From Heligmosomoides polygyrus polygyrus (taxonomy: Eukaryota; Nematoda; Chromadorea; Rhabditida; Heligmosomidae): a stretch of DNA of 64,000 bases. This document shows positions 31,860 through 41,488 of the stretch, piece by piece; position 1 is the stretch's first letter, and the number at the start of each line of letters is the position of its first letter. Location: NCBI GenBank assembly GCA_947396885.1, contig OX377202.1:105584198-105648197 (forward strand), in the 5' to 3' direction. The notes beneath the pieces were generated by a model. It was not told the origin of the DNA. It saw only the letters and a program-made list of their open reading frames with translations, and ran no database searches. The position numbers and the translations under genes are program-made.

Positions 31860-32560
31860 AAGGAGGTTCTTCTAAATTCTCCTTGTTCAAAAATTGTTCT
31901 AATCGCCTTCAAAACTCTCCAGCTTAAGGTGAAAGAAAATAAAAGTTGTTTTGATTTGGAAGACGTTCATTTAGATTTCAGAGGCGTCAAGCTGGTTTTA
32001 GAAGAGTGAATAGAACAAACCGAATGCACAACCTAATAAGTTAGAGCGCATCTGTGTATCGGATGGCCCATTGTAGTGTAAAAATTACAGAAATTTTGTA
32101 TTTTTCTTTGTCAGTGCTTCTGTAGCCTGATGACTTCAAAATAGAGCTCCCGGTCGAATCACTGGAGATGGACGCGAACCCTTTAGTTTACTGGGACCTC
32201 GCAGAGAAGTAAAGCAGACATTGTAAAGCTACAGAAAACTCGATTCCACTGGCTGTTCTTTTATTGTGATTGCTCTTGTTTTTCCTAAATTTAAACGCAT
32301 GTAAACGGCACTTACAATGTCAATCCAATGAGCAACGTGATATATGGGACAAATGCACGGCGCAATCTCTCCTTATAACACAAAACCAAATTCCTAACTT
32401 TCGAGCACCTCTGGATTCACCTAAAAATATTGTTCGAGATCGAAGAATGAAATTATAGGCTTATTCATACATTGTAGTCAATTTTTCCTTAGGACACTCT
32501 AAAGGTGAATTTTTATGAAAAATGTTTCTCAAAGAAAAATAATTTCGGCTTCGTTAGACC
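31860..32560. repeat. Dispersed repeat, copy 1
   Basis: Segments here reappear at 32985-33530 (AATCCAATG(A/G)GCAAC, GGCGCAATCTCTCC and a GACCA(G)GTCCATCT-like end). The TTTGATTTGGAAGACGTT part recurs at 37355. The second copy has a MITE inserted at 33139. Confidence 0.5.
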
Positions 32561-33138
32561 AGGTCCATCTAAAAGCTCTATGAACTGCTCTGCAACGGTT
32601 TAACTGCTCGTACATAGATTGACACAACCGCATCTTGCTCGTGAATTGATGTCTCCGCCGACGAGGTGATTAATTTGACAACGCGAATAAGAACGGGTCG
32701 TAAAACGACGAGTGCGGAATTTTCGGAAAAAAGTGGTTGCGGAAACAGAACATTCCAGCAGAAAGAAGAGGATAATGCTTGGCATAAATTGGACGCTTTA
32801 CGACTCATTCTATTTCCGGGGGACGAAAGATTCAATCGTCACTTTGAACGGGACACGTTTCATTTTAAACCGAAGACTTTTCAAAGCACAGTGGGCGTGT
32901 CTAAAGTCAAAATGACCAGTTTTTAACTTTGGCAAATCATTCCTCTATTTTAAGAGAAGAGAATAGAATGGAGAATGATGGTGTGATTCTTCTCTTGTGG
33001 TTACTTTTGCTGTTCCTAGATTTATGCGCATGTAAATAGTACTTAAACTCTCAATCCAATGGGCAACACCATACAATGAGCGAATTCATGGCGCAATCTC
33101 TCCATATGGTGCAAAACCTTCTGTGAGAAGCTTCTCCT

Positions 33139-33460
33139 TAAGGCCTGTTCATATACTTCGCGACAGCAGCTACAAGAGCGACTAGAGCGACAGCGCCAGC
33201 GCCCAATGAACACTTTCCCGCCGCGCGCGCTCGGTTTCAATCGATTTGCACGCTTGCACGAGCGACGGTAGCGACGAGAGCGTAGCGCGCGAAAGTATGA
33301 ATAGGCGACTGTCGCGAATAGAGCGACAAGAGCGACTGACGCGACAGCGCCGGCGCTCGAGTTTGAACACTTTTCGGCGGCGCGCGCTCGGTTTTAATCG
33401 ATGTGCATGTTTTGCACGGGCGATGAGTCGCTCTTGTCGCGATGTATGAACGGCCTATTA
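33139..33460. repeat. MITE, GTTCATACTTCGCGAC family, probably two fused units
   Basis: GGCCTGTTCATATACTTCGC and TCGCGATGTATGAACGGCC are the outer ends. An internal GCGAAAGTATGAATAGGCGA near 33288-33310 looks like a junction between two head-to-tail members. The insertion splits the dispersed repeat copy at 32985-33530. Confidence 0.7.
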
Positions 33461-33869
33461 GGACATCTGCGAAGGTGAATTTTCGTCGAAGATTCTCATC
33501 AAGGAGAAATAATTTTGACATTACTAGACCATCTATCTCATGTCTACTTAAATTTTAGACTCAGACACTTGGAGAGTTCATCTGCAGGTGAAAAATGGTT
33601 GAACTAACAGTGGTAGATGGCCTAATTTAGACCCACAGGCGATCGGCCGAAGACCTATGGATGACCGGATTACGGTATGTAGGCGGGAATTTGAAAGGGT
33701 GTTTTTGCAAAGGACGTGAATTTCGCCACGCTTTTCACATGTATTGTTAAGATAAGGTTTAGTATGCTTAGTTTTGGTCCATCCGGTCGTCCAAGAAGGT
33801 CTGCCTATCAATTGACCTGCCAATTGCATGCGCACGCAGCGTATCACGCAAGCGGCGAAATAAGCGGTA

Positions 33870-34730
33870 GTAGACCGCTCACTGAAACTCCGCCCTAAGA
33901 CAGCTCCCACAGGTCACCTGTGGCGTCAAAATACGCTATTTTCACCTATAGGTGAACTCTCCCAGTGCTTGACAGGTAGTAGACCGCTCACTGGAACTTC
34001 GCCCCAAAATAGCCCCACAGGTCATCTGTGACGTCAGAATACATCATTTTCACCTGCAGTTGAACTCTTCCAACGTCTGAGAGGTAGTAGACCGCTCATT
34101 GGAAGTTTGCCCCAAAATAGCCCCACAGCTCACCTGTGACGTCAGAATACGTCATTTTCACCTGCAGTTGAACTCTCGCAATGTCTGAGCGGTAGTAGAC
34201 CTCTCACTGAAACTCCGCCCCAAGGTAGGCCCACAGGTCACCTGTGACGTCAGAATACGTCATTTTCACCTGCAGTTGAACTCTTCCAACGTCTGAGAGG
34301 TGATAGACCGCTCACTGGAAGCTTGCCCCAAAATAGCCCCACAGGTCACCTGTGACGTCAAAATACGTCATTTTCATCTGCAGTTGAACTCTCCCGGTGT
34401 CCGAGCGGTAGTAGACCTCTCTGAAACTCCGTCCTAAAACAGCTCCCACTGGTCACCTGTGGCGTCAAAATACGTCATTTTCACCCGCAGTTGAACTCTT
34501 CCAACGTCTGAGAGGTGATAGACCGCTCACTGGAAGCTTGCCCCAAAATAGCCCCACAGGTCACCTGTGACGTCAAAATACGTCATTTTCATCTGCAGTT
34601 GAACTCTCCCGGTGTCCGAGCGGTAGTAGACCTCTCTGAAACTCCGTCCTAAAACAGCTCCCACTGGTCACCTGTGGCGTCAAAATACGTCATTTTCACC
34701 CGCAGTTGAACTCTTCCAGTTTCTGAGTCC
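33870..34730. repeat. 108-bp tandem array, about eight units
   Basis: The word TAGACC(G/T)CTC starts units at 33871, 33980, 34088, 34197, 34304, 34412, 34519 and 34627, a period of 107-109 bp. The last four form two nearly identical 215-bp pairs, a higher-order repeat. Each unit carries CAGGTCACCTGTG(A/G)CGTCA and a TTTTCACCTGCAG-type motif. One terminal-type copy, CACTTGGAGAGTTCATCTGC at 33567, and a lone copy near 57960-58010 suggest that the array grew from a MITE. Confidence 0.85.
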
Positions 34731-34748
34731 ATCGTTCTACATGGGCGG

Positions 34749-35381
34749 CTAATTATTTCTTCTTTTTTTTGGCCGAACTTCGCCGTGATCGGAGATCTCG
34801 ATGCGCTGCCGATGAGACCAACGATCGTGGCCTTTTTTTTGGCGCACGCGGAAATGACTGATTCGGGCGCAGCAAAAACCGATGACGACGCCCTCCAGGC
34901 ACTTCCTCCTAAGCCCTGCCGGAAGCTTCGGCGAACATTTCGCCCGTCGGCCCGGTGTTATCGTGTTTTTGATACGTTTCGAAGGGGGGCCGACTGACTG
35001 GGGGTCGGCGGTCGGACGAGGAGAGCGGCCGACAGCCGACAGGACGGGGTGGGGTGCGAGGTCAGTGATTGGAGAGCGGTGTCTGCTAGCCGGCTGGTCG
35101 TCTACCACTCCTCCTCTTCTTCTACTGCTGCTGTTGCTGCTGTTGCTGTCGATACTCAGGTTCCGAGCTTCACTTTCGGCCGTAGACTGGGGGGGGGGGC
35201 GTTCCGTTCGGGGGGAATTTCGTGGCCCGCCTTGACTGGGGTGATTGTCTCCGGCTGGTTCGAACCCGCCGCCCAGCGCCGTCCGACGGCAGTAAACAAC
35301 CCGTCCGTATTGATTCGGCAACGTCGAATTCTTTTTGTTACACAGACACGGTCTGCCATCCATGACCTGGCTAGTGCGCAT
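34749..35381 (-). CDS. Unidentified 210-codon open frame in a GC-rich stretch
   Basis: The minus frame is basic, with an S-N-S-S-N-S-S-S-R-R-R run encoded by a GCTGTTGCT-type repeat near 35120-35150, and ends R-P-K-K-R-R-N-N. The plus strand is also open over much of the same stretch (34785-34997, 35049-35486). The high GC may therefore explain the open frames. No domain is recognised. It could be an exon of a low-complexity nuclear protein or non-coding. Confidence 0.25.
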   Translation of the reverse strand: MRTSQVMDGRPCLCNKKNSTLPNQYGRVVYCRRTALGGGFEPAGDNHPSQGGPRNSPRTERPPPQSTAESEARNLSIDSNSSNSSSRRRGGVVDDQPASRHRSPITDLAPHPVLSAVGRSPRPTADPQSVGPPSKRIKNTITPGRRAKCSPKLPAGLRRKCLEGVVIGFCCARISHFRVRQKKGHDRWSHRQRIEISDHGEVRPKKRRNN

Positions 35382-35436
35382 GTAGCGACTGTAGTCCTTC
35401 CCACGTACGATTTCATCTGCTTAGACCTGGTCAGAA

Positions 35437-36130
35437 GGTCATTCCAATGCTCTGTTTCCTCACTTGGTATGCTATTCAGTGTCTAGACCTTTCTATGCAG
35501 TGCTCTGTGCAATGTTTAGTTGATTTTCGGATATCCTAGTTGGAGGGGGCACTGTTGGAAAAATGGGTGCTGTGCGGGTGGGGGGGGGGGGGGGGGGGCG
35601 GTGACACCTCTCCTAGGAATGGTGTTTGCAATGTAGACTAAAGAGTAGGACAGTGATGCTATTGCCTTCGTGCGGTCCACCCAATATAAGACAGTACTAA
35701 GAAAAAAGAACGAGAAAAGTCGTCGTTACATCACTGCCCCCCCCCCCCCCCAACACGCACTGCCTCCTGAAAAGGACCAGTAGGGTCATTCCAATGCTCT
35801 GTTTCCTGATTTGGTATGTTATTCAGTGTCTAGACCGTGCTATGCTGCAGTTCTGTGCAATATTTAGTTGATTTTCGGATATCCTAGTTGGAGGGGGCAC
35901 CGTTAGAAAAATGGGTGCTGTGCGGGTTAGGGGGGGGGGGGGGGCGATGACACCTCTCCTAGGAATGGTGTTTGCAATGTAGACTAAAGAGTAGGACAGG
36001 ATGATGCTATTACCTTCGCGCGGTCCACCCAATATAAAACAGTAGTAAGAAAAAGGAACGAGAAAAGTCGTCGTCACATCACTGCCCCCCCCCCCCCCCC
36101 ACACGCACTGCCCCGAAAAGACCAGTAGTT
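35437..36130. repeat. 347-bp tandem duplication with poly-G and poly-C tracts
   Basis: GGTCATTCCAATGCTCTG starts at 35437 and again at 35784, and the 347-bp units are nearly identical. Each holds ATATCCTAGTTGGAGGGGGC, a G run (up to 18-19 bases at 35580-35598 and about 14 at 35931), and a C run (35737-35751 and 36086-36101). The G and C runs face each other like terminal repeats (GGGGCGGTGAC / TCACTGCCCC). Confidence 0.85.
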
Positions 36131-36374
36131 GGTCAGTTCAGTCTAAGAAATCGCAGAATGTCTCTCGTATGCTACATCAGTGTATCGTCGTGGTAAAATA
36201 GTTCGTTTTCAAGTTACCCATCGTTTCCAAGAAAATAGGGTAAAGTGCCCCCTCCCACTAGAATAGGTCCGATTTTTCCATCCTACTCTTCAGGCGAGAA
36301 TAGTTTACGGTTTATTCGAAGCGAGAAACCTAAGCGCAACACAATAGCGGAGATTCCTCCAGGTTTTTCAGCAA

Positions 36375-36773
36375 TCAGCGAAAGTCCGGAACGCTGCGCA
36401 TGACTTTTTGTAGGCGTCGGATACGGTAGCTGCATAGGAAAGTGTGCAGTGTCGACTGCACAAAGTCGCTCGCGCGATTTCCTTGTCCGCGCTTTGTCGT
36501 TGGCGATCGTTTTCGCGTTTTTTTATTCGTTTTTTTTTTCGTGAATTCGATATTCATTTCCTTGATTGTTGCAAGACTGTCTCTAGTTAAGCAAACCGAA
36601 AGTTCCGCCCGATTCAGAAAGAATTCAGCGGTCGAGTCTCTTATCGTTTTGTTGACAAGTTCATTTTCCACTCGCGATTCCCGTCCGTATTGTTTATCGT
36701 CCGTTTCGGAAAACGGCTTCTTGTTTGCCAAGGAGCGGTTGTTAGTGGTGGCTGATCGCGGCAAATATATCAA
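36375..36773 (-). CDS. Unidentified Lys-rich open frame, 132 codons
   Basis: The minus frame reads, in part, N-I-E-F-T-K-K-K-T-N-K-K-T-R-K-R-S-P-T-T and is open for 399 bases. The plus strand (36442-36801) is open as well. The stretch is free of visible repeats, which is unusual here and is the main reason to list it. No domain or splice partner is seen. Confidence 0.22.
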   Translation of the reverse strand: MIYLPRSATTNNRSLANKKPFSETDDKQYGRESRVENELVNKTIRDSTAEFFLNRAELSVCLTRDSLATIKEMNIEFTKKKTNKKTRKRSPTTKRGQGNRASDFVQSTLHTFLCSYRIRRLQKVMRSVPDFR

Positions 36774-36954
36774 CTGTTCGGCAGCTACAAGGTTCTTCTG
36801 AGAGATGGGGTTAATTATAGGTGTAGGGGATTTCCACGGTGTCCTAGTCAGGAGGAGGTAGCCCTACGGGAGATATGGTCCCTCGAACTAGGACAGCACC
36901 CAGTCATTGAGTCCTCATGCCATTTCAGTCCCCAATATCTGCTCTCGAACTCAA

Positions 36955-37079
36955 TGGAGAGTTATACATACTTCAGTCGCTGGGCGGCGCGATGGAAGCT
37001 ACCAATATCGATTAGTCAATGTATTGCGATCGATATTGGTAACTTCCATAACGCACTGATGTATAAATCCCGCCTTAGT
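36955..37079. repeat. MITE, GGCGGGATTTATACTTCAG family
   Basis: CATACTTCAGTCGCTGGGCG at the left pairs with the mirrored right part ending GTATAAATCCCGCC|TTA. Inner ACCAATATCGATTA and ATCGATATTGGTA repeats flank the centre. Confidence 0.75.
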
Positions 37080-37578
37080 GAGGCGATACGTTCAGTGCTT
37101 CCTCCCGACTAGGATTGAGCCTCTTTCATTTTCTGTTGACCTTGGCCTATATGGGACTTCTCGAGATGATTGGTTGTAATGTAGAAGTCAAATTGTTTTA
37201 GTTATTTTAAGCAGTATGTTCACTCATTGGGCAGGTGCATTAAAGCTTCAAAGAAAGTCATTCTAAATTTTCCTCGAACAAAAAATTTAAAAAATTATTT
37301 TCCTGAACAAATTACTTTTTGGAAAGTCTCTAGTTCGAAGTGGGAGGAATTTGTTTGATTTGGAAGACGTTTAGTTCGATTTCAAAAGCGTTAAGCTTGT
37401 TTAGAAGTGTCTAATTTGACGTAGAGATTGTAGGTCTTATCGTTAGTTATATCTTGTCCGTACTGCCGTTCGCATTGCAAGCTGATGTGCAGGTTTGCGG
37501 GATACCGTAGGTGATTGCTGCCGTTGCGTCGTGGGCCGCGTCGGCGTCCACGTGGACATTCGATCGATGATCCCTACA

Positions 37579-37742
37579 GAGGCTCTGTTCATACTTCAGC
37601 GACAAGAGCGACAAGAGCAACTGGAGCGACTGCAGTGACAGGGGCGACGGACGTAGTTAAGTGTACGTGCTTGATTACGTACTCCACACTCCGACCGTCG
37701 CTCCAGTCGCTTTCTCTTGTCGCCGAAGTATGAACTGGCCCG
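37579..37742. repeat. MITE, GTTCATACTTC(A)GCGAC family
   Basis: GGCTCTGTTCATACTTCAGC and GCCGAAGTATGAACTGGCCC are inverted ends. Repeats of GCGAC(A/T)AGA follow, and the centre GTACTCCACACTCCG is shared with 13287-13544. Confidence 0.75.
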
Positions 37743-38230
37743 CCCTTAGCAATGCGTTAGCAGTTTAAGCACGAGCAGTTTGGGTGGCCCACACCTCGAG
37801 CGCGTTATGGGTGACGTGCTGGTCTGGGGATACTGTAGCAACGCGCGGCAACATTCAAACGGCAGTAGGGGATTAGTTGTAGTTGTTATCAAGATCGTAG
37901 AAATCCTGCCTAAGGTCGTCGGCTTTTGTAGCTTGTGAACCGACGAATCAGGGGCCTTCTTCGTTTGTCCCCAGGTTTCCACTGATCTCTCGATGGTCCC
38001 GAAAAGTGAGAAATTATGACGTCTGTCGTTATCTGGCTATAGTGATAGTTGCAGTTAATCTATTCCCACCTCGGACAGCCCCCGATAAGTGGATGAAACG
38101 GCGTTATACCGACTGGAAACCCTACGTCGAAGGTTTGGGATACTGTAGCCAGCGCGCGGGAACATTCAAACGGCAGTAGGGGATTAGAGTGAACTGATTT
38201 GTGCGCCTACTTTTTGCTTACTCGAGCTGT
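37743..38230. repeat. Two copies of a GGGATACTGTAGC...CAAACGGCAGTAGG repeat
   Basis: The phrase ATTCAAACGGCAGTAGGGGA occurs at about 37855 and again at about 38164, each preceded by GGGATACTGTAGC. The same phrase, or its complement, appears at 37490-37570, 48890-49020 and 50575-50620, so it marks another dispersed hairpin family. Confidence 0.55.
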
Positions 38231-38539
38231 AACAGTAAATTAGTGCTAAGGGATGCTCGTTATGTGCTACGGAAGAGATTGGCACACATCAACAACGTTT
38301 GCTGAGTCATCGAGGGCTGAGCAAACGTTGCTGCGTGCCAATTTCTTTCCTACTATTGAACGACAATTTGCTGTTACAGCTCCGGTAAGCAAAAAGTGTT
38401 TGCGCACGAACCAGTTCACAGTTCAGTTCTGTCGAAGTGGGTTTCCATGCGCTGGAATTTCATCGATTTCGCTCACAAATTCCCGTTCTCGAGGTTTGGT
38501 TTGGCATTATTGATGTCAATTTCTTAGCCTGCCTTAAGC

Positions 38540-38640
38540 TATATGCACCTCTGCATCTCGATGGTACGGTAGGAGGTGCCGTTTGCACTCGAACATATCG
38601 ATTTTTGGTTCGATTCCCGTCCAAGACAGAGTAGTACCTC
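38540..38640 (+). other. Weak tRNA-like stretch
   Basis: GATGGTACGGTAGGAGGTGC is loosely like a box A region, and TTTGGTTCGATTCCCGTCC at about 38609 is a very good box B. The rest cannot be folded into a tRNA by eye. It may be a SINE remnant. Confidence 0.3.
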
Positions 38641-38865
38641 TATCTTGGGTGAAGTGGATGGAATGGCACTGTCTTTGCCCGAAAAAGCTGCTGCGTTGAT
38701 TTATTTATTTGAAGATCTTTCTATATAAATCAGTGCACAAGCATGTCTGTCCAAGTAGAAGACGAGAGCGTGGCGTACGCTCATGGCGCTCTGAAGCCAT
38801 AGATATCTCTATTTTCTTCTTTTATCACGTCTTTTTTGGTACGATACCTTGCTTTTCTTTACTCT

Positions 38866-39157
38866 TAGGCCCCGTTTATACTTCGTCGCGGCGCGACGCG
38901 ACGCCACGTATAGTGGTCATATTGATTGTGCGGCGCGATCGATCAATTTGGCCTCATTGCGTGGCCATCGCGTCGCGCCGCGACGAAGTATATCGCGTCG
39001 CGATGCGATGGAGGCCTTAGGGGCTGTTCAGAGCAGCATTGCGGTGCGACGCGACGAAGTGTTAGATATCTCTATCGATCGAGCAGCGTGAATAATCGAT
39101 ATGGGAGATTATAATAGCGTCGCGTCGCGCTGCGATGGAACACTGAACGTGCCGTTA
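38866..39157. repeat. Two adjoining MITEs
   Basis: The first (about 38866-39021) starts GGCCCCGTTTATACTTCGTC; its right end is disturbed, GACGAAGTATATCGCGTCGC. The second (about 39017-39157) runs from GGGGCTGTTCAGAGCAGCAT to ACTGAACGTGCCGTTA with inner ATCGATCG and CGATATGG motifs. Confidence 0.65.
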
Positions 39158-39251
39158 TACTGTCATTGTTATCACATCATTTGATTGTAGCGTATTAGTG
39201 GTTTTCCCAGCCGGTGGGGAACAGTTGAGAGAGAGAGTCTGGTACAACTTT

Positions 39252-39387
39252 AGGCCCCGCTTATACTTCGACGGCAAGCGACGCGACGCCACATATGGTG
39301 GCCATATTGATTGAGCGACGCGATCGATCAATTTGGCCACTTTACATGCCGTCGCATCGCTCGGCGTGGGTAACTATAAACGGGGCC
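39252..39387. repeat. MITE, GGCCCCGTTTATACTTCG family
   Basis: GGCCCCGCTTATACTTCGAC and ACTATAAACGGGGCC are the ends. The centre holds GTGGCCATATTGATTGAGCG and its approximate mirror. Confidence 0.75.
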
Positions 39388-39399
39388 AAACGCAATATT

Positions 39400-40115
39400 G
39401 CACACATTGACACTTGTCCCACCCGACTAGGAAAGCACACGTGGCACTATAGAGAAACATAATTTCCAGAATAGATTGATCCCAGCGACGGCTCGTCATC
39501 CTGTCCAGTAAATTCAGTAAGTGCGGACGTATAGACTTACTTCGCTTCTTTGTTGCATCCTGGTGCAGTTAAAATACATGGACCAGACCCCGCCTACTAC
39601 TTTACCACAACTGTATGTAATTACAGGTTTTAGTTCTTTTTTTCTTGTAAATCTATGCATGCAACCATTATTAGAGCTCATATCACCCTCGGCGAACTAG
39701 TCCCCATCTCTGCCATGAACGTTTTTTCTTTCTTCGTGCATTACCGTTCCATATTGAGCTGTTAGTATCCTGGTTTCATATAGCTGTGTAGCTTCAGACA
39801 TGATTTTCATTTCTTCATATCCGTAGTTATGTACCTTTTTTGTTATTATACTCAGAGTACGAATCTCCTTTTCAATTTCGTCGCCGATTTTTTCATTTTT
39901 ATGCGTTTCTCCTTCACTCTGCCGTATTTTTATGCCTTATGTGTTTATACTAGCGCGCCAATATGGGTCTGCATGGTATCGATTAGACGATACTGAGAAT
40001 CGATATCGATTTCTAATAAGTTCTCCTGAAAACCTTAAAAAATACAGGGTTTTCATCGAAAAACAAACCCTATCTTGGTCATTTAGACACTTTGGGGCGC
40101 TAGGATCTCTTATCT
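39400..40115. other. AT-rich intergenic sequence, nothing assigned
   Basis: No exon or repeat boundary is recognised, apart from a GACTAGGAAAGCAC word near 39424 that resembles the TATCCTAGTCGG family ends. Confidence 0.35.
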
Positions 40116-40116
40116 C

Positions 40117-40282
40117 TTAGGCCTGAGTTATACTCCCGCGGGAGCATCCGCGGAAGGGCGGGGATCGCGCCGAGACTCCTCACCTGGCCCATCGCCGCGC
40201 CTCGCCACGCCCGCCTCTGCCGTTTACCATTGGTCCGCGGACGTTCCGCGGATGCTCCCGCGGGAGTATAACAGAGGCCTTA
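40117..40282. repeat. MITE, GGCCTGAGTTATACTCCCGC family, intact
   Basis: The element itself spans 40120-40279 and is flanked by TTA on both sides (40117-40119 and 40280-40282). The ends GAGTTATACTCCCGCGGGAG and CTCCCGCGGGAGTATAAC are near-perfect inverted repeats of more than 30 bp. It is the single-copy form of the head-to-head pair at 19658. Confidence 0.88.
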
Positions 40283-40871
40283 CCTGAATGGAAAAGTCTC
40301 TAAAACGTCGCATCCGTTGTTCGCGAGGTGACGGCCTGTTCACAGTTCGTGAATGGAGCGACAGACTCTCTCGTGTAAAGCATACGAATCGATTGAACGC
40401 GAAGTGATCGCCTGAAAAATCGATACCTATTCTTTAGATGGCCGACCAGTCGCTCTTGTCGCTCCCATTGCGGTCTGTGAAACAGGTCATGAATGGCGGC
40501 TATGTCAGTGGATGCACATATGGATGCACGGACGGATTAACTCGTTGTTATTCTTTATGTCATATTCAGAGAAGTAAATTTTCCCTAAAGGACGGGGAGT
40601 ACGGTACTAGTCGCAAATGTGGCCTACACGGAGAGGGGAGCGCGCCGGCAAATCAGGCTGGGTATAACCCTGAATGAGAAGGGTGTATACGGTTAGTGGT
40701 GTGACTGGATGGCGCGCTCTCGCTTCCTCATGCAATACCGGAAATTCATAGTCGCCGTGCATTGAGTGCGAATCGATCAGCGCCAGGCAATTGATCAATA
40801 CTTATGTAGTGTAGGGCGCGGCGCGACTTGTCGCATTGACCGCGAACTGTGAACGGGTAGTAAGATCATAG

Positions 40872-40995
40872 AGCTTCTTTCAGACCTCGACATCGATCGA
40901 TGCGATATCGCGTGTAGTGGCCAAATTGATTGAACAAGGTGATCGATCAATTTGGCCACTATACATGCCATCGCCTGGTTCGACGTCGGAATTGT
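40872..40995. repeat. MITE, GTTTATACTTCG family, degraded
   Basis: GTGTAGTGGCCAAATTGATT and GATCAATTTGGCCACTATAC are strongly mirrored. The outer ends (CAGACCTCGACATCGATCG / GTTCGACGTCGGAA) have lost the usual TTTATACTT word. Confidence 0.6.
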
Positions 40996-41314
40996 AGAGG
41001 GGGCTGAATACTGCATTTTTCCAAGTGAACCGTTTCGTGGGTCTAATAGGTTGTCCGACCGGCGGTGGTTTCTGACGGTTGGCCACGCCTGCGCGATCGA
41101 TAAAACTCTGTGATTGGCTAGAGCCTGTACCTCATATATCCGCCCAGGGACAAAACCCGCATAGTACCCTTTTTAGTGCGTTTACACTATGAAAGTCTCC
41201 TGTTTGGGCCATGTTTCATTCTGATTCTATTCCTCGGCAAGACAATGCGGTGTTGTCGATTCTGGCGCGTTTGTGGACGATTTCTTTCGTGCCTTCGCCC
41301 GCTTTCAATTCGGC

Positions 41315-41369
41315 TGGCCATAACTCGCATCAATTTCCATGAATCAGCGATCGATTTCGAACATTTCAG
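41315..41369 (+). promoter_or_regulatory. Leader region and probable trans-splice acceptor of pcca-1
   Basis: A T-rich acceptor, CGAACATTTCAG, ends at 41369, eight bases before the proposed ATG at 41378. No upstream coding exon is evident, so in a nematode this is best read as the spliced-leader addition site. The stretch GGCTGGCCATAACTCGCATC just upstream resembles the arms of the tRNA-like fold-back family (compare 27039-27055). Confidence 0.5.
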
Positions 41370-41377
41370 GGCCGATC

Positions 41378-41488
41378 ATGCGACTTGTGGCGGCTCTTCC
41401 CTATCGTCTGGTGTCGTCGCTCCAGTACGGGGCTCCCAATTCGGTTGGGATCCGTCTGCTGTGCTCTGCGGCCAGAGTGGTCCGCAAG
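41378..41488 (+). CDS. pcca-1: pcca-1 exon 1, probable mitochondrial targeting leader
   Basis: The ATG opens [16 protein letters not shown] and continues through [13 protein letters not shown] without a single acidic residue, typical of a mitochondrial presequence. The donor would be AAG|GTTTCC. To join in phase 0, exon 2 would start at 41549 after GGGAAGCAG. The stronger TTTTTTCAG acceptor at 41637 would need a phase-2 donor, which I cannot place convincingly. Another ATG (about 41561) reads [11 protein letters not shown] and is an alternative leader. Confidence 0.5.

Noticed and set aside
33870..34730. A CRISPR array
   Set aside because: Units are contiguous 108-bp repeats without unique spacers, in a eukaryotic genome.
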